Assembly (NCBI GenBank): GCA_039619475.1
Contig: CM077115.1
Coordinates: forward strand, 36,468,083-36,532,082
Length of the DNA stretch: 64,000 nucleotides
Direction: 5' to 3'
Origin: Icerya purchasi
Taxonomy: Eukaryota; Arthropoda; Insecta; Hemiptera; Monophlebidae
Shown: piece by piece, positions 58,474-64,000 of the stretch
Numbering within the stretch: the stretch's first letter is position 1
How the letters are laid out: each line of letters starts with the position of its first letter
Translations under genes and position numbers: made by a program
Notes under the pieces: generated by a model
The model's database searches: none
What the model saw: the letters and a program-made list of their open reading frames with translations, nothing else
Told to the model about the DNA's origin: nothing

Positions 58474-58510
58474 GATTTTAAGACCCGAGCAATTGCTCGG
58501 TGCGTTGGGT
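58474..58510 (+). repeat. Perfect 16-bp palindrome, Helitron-terminus-like hairpin
   Basis: CCGAGCAATTGCTCGG (about 58484-58499) followed by TGCGTTGGGTACTTAC. A GC-rich hairpin about ten bases before the end is a Helitron 3' feature, but no CTAG follows, so it may be a decayed internal terminus. Confidence 0.5.
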
Positions 58511-58687
58511 ACTTACAATTAAATAACATGACGCGTGATTCGGTTAGGCAATGATGTTTCGTTCGATGGCCCGAATGCTGCTACAGTTAACGGAAAAGTG
58601 TAAACAAAAACGACAGTACGCGCTAGATTAATGCCCCGGTAACTGATGAGCCCAAAAATAAATAAATAAAAACAAAGGATTACAGAT

Positions 58688-61480
58688 AAAATTCCTCTAA
58701 CTAACGATGATCAGTTTATCATATTTAATTTAGGGTTATAGCGTACCACACTTAACAAAAAAAAAAAAAAGAAAACCTCCACTATACACCGAAAAAGAAA
58801 ACAAGTACAGCGGTATGAGTAAAACGTTGTTCTAACATTTGTGAATTGTAGCAGACCACATTTACCGTCGTTAAATGGTCGCAACAATAAACAATATAAT
58901 AAAAAAGAAAAGATGATGATCGAGTACGGTGCAAACCGGTCTGCATTTCTCTTAAGCACGGTATACCCTAAATCGGGAAAAAGAAAAGAAAATAATAAAT
59001 GACCCGACTTCAGAAATACCACGAGAACCATAAGAAAAATGAAACATTCACACGTCTCGGCAATCAGGCCAAGAAAGAAATTTGAGGAACACAAAAAGAT
59101 TGTCTCAACAATAAGACATTTGTAACAACTGAAGGTCCTTGATCCGAAAAATTAGTGACCGGCAGGAAACCGAAAGATCGACTGTGAACATTACAATAGT
59201 GTATCAACCATTTTTTTATGTGTTTTTAGTGTTCCAAGTTATTCAGACCTCTTCCCATTTTCACTTCGGTAAATGTACTTCATCTGCCCGTTCGTTACTC
59301 GCATATTATCTGTATATATTCGTTTTTATGTGTTCGGTATTTTCACGACTTTCGGTAATATTGTATGAAAATATTCACATTGGAGCGGTAGTTACAATTT
59401 TATATTTCAGTCGTTATTGCAATTTATTATTTAGCAAGAAAAAAAAATATAAAAGTTCTGTAAAAAGGCTATCTATAAAAAGACGCTTATCACATCGACT
59501 GCTAAATGCCCGTTGCGTTTCAGATCTAAATTATCAGTGGAACGTATAAGCGAATATAGAAAACAACAAAATATTGTTTTAGGTTTATCCGTAGAAACTC
59601 AAAAAACTACCTCATAAAGCTTCAAGAAAAAAAAATCATACAGCCCGTTCTATAGTAGCTAGAGAGTTAATGTTTTAAAATTAAACGTATTTTCTTCGCG
59701 AGATCATAAGAAAATTATAAAACCTTCAAAATTTTAAAACTAAATGGTCCAAATTTAAAAAAATATAAAAATCGAATTTAAAAAAAGAATGTTTAAAAAA
59801 TTTTACAGTCAGTTCCGTATGAATTATGGTATCGATTTAATTTTTAACCGGCGCACTAAGGCCTCTATAATACGAGAAATATATAAAATTCGAAAAATTT
59901 TGATATTTAGGGACCGAATTTTGAAAAAATACACCCTTAAAGCGAAAAGACTGGAAACTAAAAAATAGTCCACAGCTCTTTCCATGGTGGCTGGGGGCTC
60001 GCTATTTTTTTTAATTCGTGTATTTTAATCGCTAGAATATAAGAAAAATACAAGGCCTCCAAAATTTTATAATTAAAGAGCCTAAATTTTGAAAAATAAT
60101 TTAAGCTTACAAGTTCTAAAATGTTTAGAGTGATGGTCAACAATAACTTAATAATCGTTACTTAGATTCTGATAAAAAAAAAAAAAAAAAATTTCATCGT
60201 TGCATTTAAAAAAGTAAATAATGCTAATATCTTATTTTAAAAAGAATTCAATTCAACATATTCCTGTCTCATATATTACCCTGTTAACGGTTTCAGGGTT
60301 TCAGATTTTTAATCTGAATTTTACTTTTTTGATTGATGTATTCGTGTACATTTTTATTTTTTTTTAAAAAAAAAAAATAAATATATGTCAACGCTGCAGT
60401 CGTTATGAAAATTTACTAAGTGAAATAATTTAAAGTGCGAAGGAACGGGCCGCGGAACGGGCCGCGGAACGCAAATGGCAATAAAAGAAAACTAAACGAT
60501 TTCACTTAGGATAAAATGAAATTAGATTTTGTAACGAAATAATACAAAATTGTATTTGTATTTTATCATAACAAGTTTCCTTGAATTTTCTTTTTTCTGA
60601 GATCGCAGAGCTTTATCAACAAAAACATTACAGCTTTAACTCTAAGCGATATCTCCATTATTTTTGTGCTTTCACATCATCTCTAACTAACGATGATCAG
60701 TTTATCATATTTAATTTAGGGTTGTAGCGTACCACCACAGTTAGCAAAAACAAACCAAAAAAATTACTGGCCGCCATCTGTTACTATCATCTAACTGTTA
60801 TTATAATATATGGCACTCATTCAAATTCCAGATGTGTAAACCCGCATTTTACGATTTCATTAAATTTGTAGAAAAAATTTTAAGTAGAATATCGAAAAAA
60901 CGTTTCCTTAATTTGCTAATGGCAGACAAGTCAACGTTCAATTACTTAAGTCTGACACCGGGCTTGATAATCATGTCCGCATGTACCACCGCTAAATGCC
61001 CGTTGCGTTTCAGGCCTAAAATAACAGCGGAACGTGTAAACGAATATAGAAAACAATAAAATGTTTGATACTATGTTTAAAAAAGATATGTATTCATTTT
61101 GTTTAATCGTTTAGATTTTTCGCAAGTTAAAAAAAAAAAAAAGAATTATAAAAAGGTTATATATAAAAAGATTAAGAATCGAAAAAATGGACTGCTGCCC
61201 TGGTCCAAATTGTCCACCTACCACATCTGTTACTATCGCCTAACTGTTATTATATCGCAATCATTCACATTCCAGCTGTGTAGGCTCTCATTTTACGATT
61301 TCATTAAATTTGTGGAAAAAATTTTAATTTTCATGAGAATTGAACGGCGCAAGATAACGAAAAATTGTACTTATTTTTTGTATTTTACTTTGGGCAACAG
61401 TAGAAAATTGGAATATCGAAAAAATGTTTTCTCAATCCGCTAATAGCAGACAAGCCAACGTTCAGGCAATGTCTGCTGGG
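58688..61480 (+). repeat. Repeated blocks within the Helitron-like element
   Basis: CTCTAACTAACGATGATCAG and about 35 further bases occur at 58695 and 60680. GCTAAATGCCCGTTGCGTTT and the following 50 bases (encoding ITAERVNEYRKQ-like residues in the better copy) occur near 59503 and 60992. TTTTACGATTTCATTAAATT with flanks occurs near 60847 and 61293, part of a 446-bp tandem duplication (about 60774-60960 against 61221-61460). The first tandem copy ends in a degenerate terminus (CACCGGGCTTGA), the second in the CTAG end. Confidence 0.8.
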
Positions 61481-61488
61481 TCCGCTAG

Positions 61489-63166
61489 TATATATATATA
61501 TAAGTAAACATTACTAAATTGTAAATTCATGGGTGCTATAATTATTGCTGAGTTGGAATATTATTTTACGTAAAATAAACTTAATTTAATCCCGGACCAG
61601 GTGATAACTCATTAGTTCTTCAACTTCTGTCATCGACTTTATCGTATTCCATACAAATTTGTCCTTCTGTTATAAACTCGCATCAAGATCAAAAATGTAC
61701 GGTTTTTTTGGTTTTAATTAGAGCTGAGCCATACATTGTACGTATAATTTTTAATAAATTAATCAAATATAAACTGTTAATCGTTAAAATTTCATTCCAG
61801 TTTTTTACCTGATTGTTGCATCACAGTTACAATGTCAGGTATTCAAATTTTTACGAAAAATTTATAATACAGGATTTTAGTGTACTACAAAAGTAATAGA
61901 ACAATTCAAAAATGATCATAATATTTATACCAAAGTGATAATTATTCATTAGTATTTACCGCTTTTCAAGATTTTGATATTGTTAAGAAGTATTTCTTGC
62001 AATAAATAATACTTATCATCTTTAAACTGATAATTTATAAGCATAATCATTTGTAACTGTTAAATAACAGTTTTATATTTATTTTTCATCTGCAGCTACT
62101 ATTGATAAGAAACGAGGAATTTTAGTTTCGGTTGACTGATCAAGTTAACGTTGATTTAAAATGATTGTAAATACAACTGCTACAAAGCCGCCGCAGTGAA
62201 ATATCTGAACGAACAGAAATTTAAAAAAATGATATCACATTCGAAACAAAAACGGAATATCATATACGTGACGTGACTTAAATGTGTTCCTGATTCATAA
62301 CAAAACCATATATAATCTACTTTTATAATTTTTGTTATCACGTAAACTCACGTGTTGTAATAGTAAAATGTTTCTATTTTTATCCGTCTGTATAATTTTT
62401 ACGTTGGTTTGTTTATTTTTTTATCCAATGCTGATCTTTACTTCCATCATTTAAGATAATTGTAGTAATTGTCAGTGTTTAGTCACTATCTCCTCTCACG
62501 GCACATATTAAGTTATTGTCCAACAACATAATCCATTTATATACAAACTCTAAAAATTATTGCAATCAAATTATTTATTTCACGAAAGATTTATTCAATT
62601 TTGAGAAAAAAAAAAGATATTAATTGTAAAGAAATTTTATTTGATTTTAAAACAATTAAATTAATTAATTTCCGATTTCCATTAGTAACAAATTCTTTAA
62701 AGTTTATTTAGCCTTAATTAAAAAAGTTGGTTAAAAAATGAACCTTTGAAATAATTATAAGGATACATTCGTTTTATTTTTAAAAATTAAAAAGAAAAAT
62801 TTAATATTGTAAATATTTTATTGGTTTTTTAGGAGGTTGGAAGTTGCAGCACAATACCGGCAAAGATAAATGGGCGGAAATTTATCGATAACACAGTTGG
62901 TGAATTTTGAACTTTGGCTGTTGGGTTGATTAGGAGGATTTGTATATGAATAGTTAGTGAAAGTTTTTGATAATTTGATTAGATAAATTGCAATTACTCC
63001 TTATCGGTTTTTACTAGACAAATTCGGGGTAACTAGAATTTATATCTATTTCTTTTGCAGTTGAGTTGTTACGTTTGTTTTGTGCTAACGTTTGTTTGAA
63101 GTTGTTATATTTTACGAATACTTTTTTATTTTTTAATAAAGTATAGTTTCTAAACAAGCATTTAAA
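61489..63166. other. Intergenic DNA left of the spermidine-synthase-like locus
   Basis: A TA microsatellite touches the Helitron end (61489-61502). The rest is AT-rich with no recognised gene. Confidence 0.5.
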
Positions 63167-63288
63167 ATGAGTGGAAACGTGTTAAAGCCGAGTAGAGGTT
63201 GTAAAAAATCAGTGACTAAAATTAAACGAACTTGATGATATACAGTATGCGATAAAAATTTCGTTTTAATGTTTTTATAGGTAGAAAT

Positions 63289-63780
<492 letters not shown>

Positions 63781-64000
63781 CGGAATGTTCAAGTACACTT
63801 TCTTTTTCATTTTCGAATATAGAATAATTTATTTCTACGCAAAGATTAAAAGATTAATTAACAGCGTATAAATTCTTTAAATTTTTAATTACGCAAATAA
63901 ACAAAAATAAATTTATATATTACTTTGGTGTGTGTAAAAAAATAAATGTGTTTTAATACGATTAAGCGCGCTCGCATTTTTCGAATATGAAGTTTAAATT
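63781..64000. other. Right edge, no recognised feature
   Basis: AT-rich DNA with no frame or motif of note. Confidence 0.5.

Larger units (their letters stand above)
56762..61488 (+). mobile_element. Helitron-like element (non-autonomous)
   Basis: The 5' end TCTATATATATAAAAATGAA, followed by TCTGTATGTATGTCTGTATGTCC and a CGAAACTA block, is the characteristic start of many arthropod Helitrons (TC first, preceded by A). The 3' end GGGTCCGCTAG at 61478-61488 followed by T has the CTAG terminus, with GCAATGTCTGCTGGG just before it. A to T flanks fit Helitron insertion with no duplication. No Rep/helicase is recognisable; the interior is repeated, captured or degenerate sequence (see related entries). 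It may be more than one Helitron end to end. Confidence 0.72.

Noticed and set aside
63167..63233. Short frame MSGNVLKPSRGCKKSVTKI as a possible first exon of the spermidine-synthase locus
   Set aside because: It ends in a stop before any convincing donor and has no similarity I recognise to the N-terminus of the family.

Overview
This is AT-rich, intron-bearing animal DNA. The three host genes read best against insect or other arthropod homologues, and the transposons (Jockey, Tc1, mariner, hAT, PIF/Harbinger, Mutator-like, Helitron, RTE-like) are a typical arthropod mix. I suspect an insect but cannot name the order. Homopolymer A/T runs and TA/CA microsatellites are everywhere, so most short open frames are noise.

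Host genes: (1) The last three coding exons of a phosphatidylinositol 5-phosphate 4-kinase (PIP4K), + strand, at 3473-3641, 7324-7594 and 14635-14822, joined by introns of 3.7 and 7.0 kb. The 5' exons lie outside the window. (2) The last two coding exons of a mitochondrial CDGSH iron-sulfur protein (CISD3 type), - strand, at 35557-35754 and 32417-32596. (3) The 5' part of a spermidine-synthase-like gene at the right edge (about 63289 onward), which looks broken. These genes are unrelated and nothing suggests they act together.

Most of the rest is transposable-element history, much of it resolvable to the base. 12364-13430 is a hAT element in the PIP4K intron. 18339-20734 is a mariner remnant holding a hAT element (19155-20634). 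20787-21127 is a short 5'/3'-only derivative of an RTE-like LINE whose apparently intact relative sits at 52450-56140. 21360-30456 is an internally deleted Jockey LINE split by an LTR retrotransposon (23537-30095, - strand) with 815-bp LTRs, a gag remnant and no visible pol. 37021-42890 is a minus-strand LINE fragment split by a 4.06-kb Mutator-like element (38749-42809) with 1.6-kb inverted arms that start in tandem 15-16-bp repeats. 45839-50612 is a stack of two PIF/Harbinger elements carrying a hAT MITE, a Tc1 element and another hAT. 56762-61488 is a Helitron-like element with repeated internal and 3' blocks.

Long stretches not listed as genes or elements are intron or intergenic DNA in which I see only low-complexity tracts and decayed repeats. 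All similarity calls come from reading the sequence and recalling family motifs; no database search was run.
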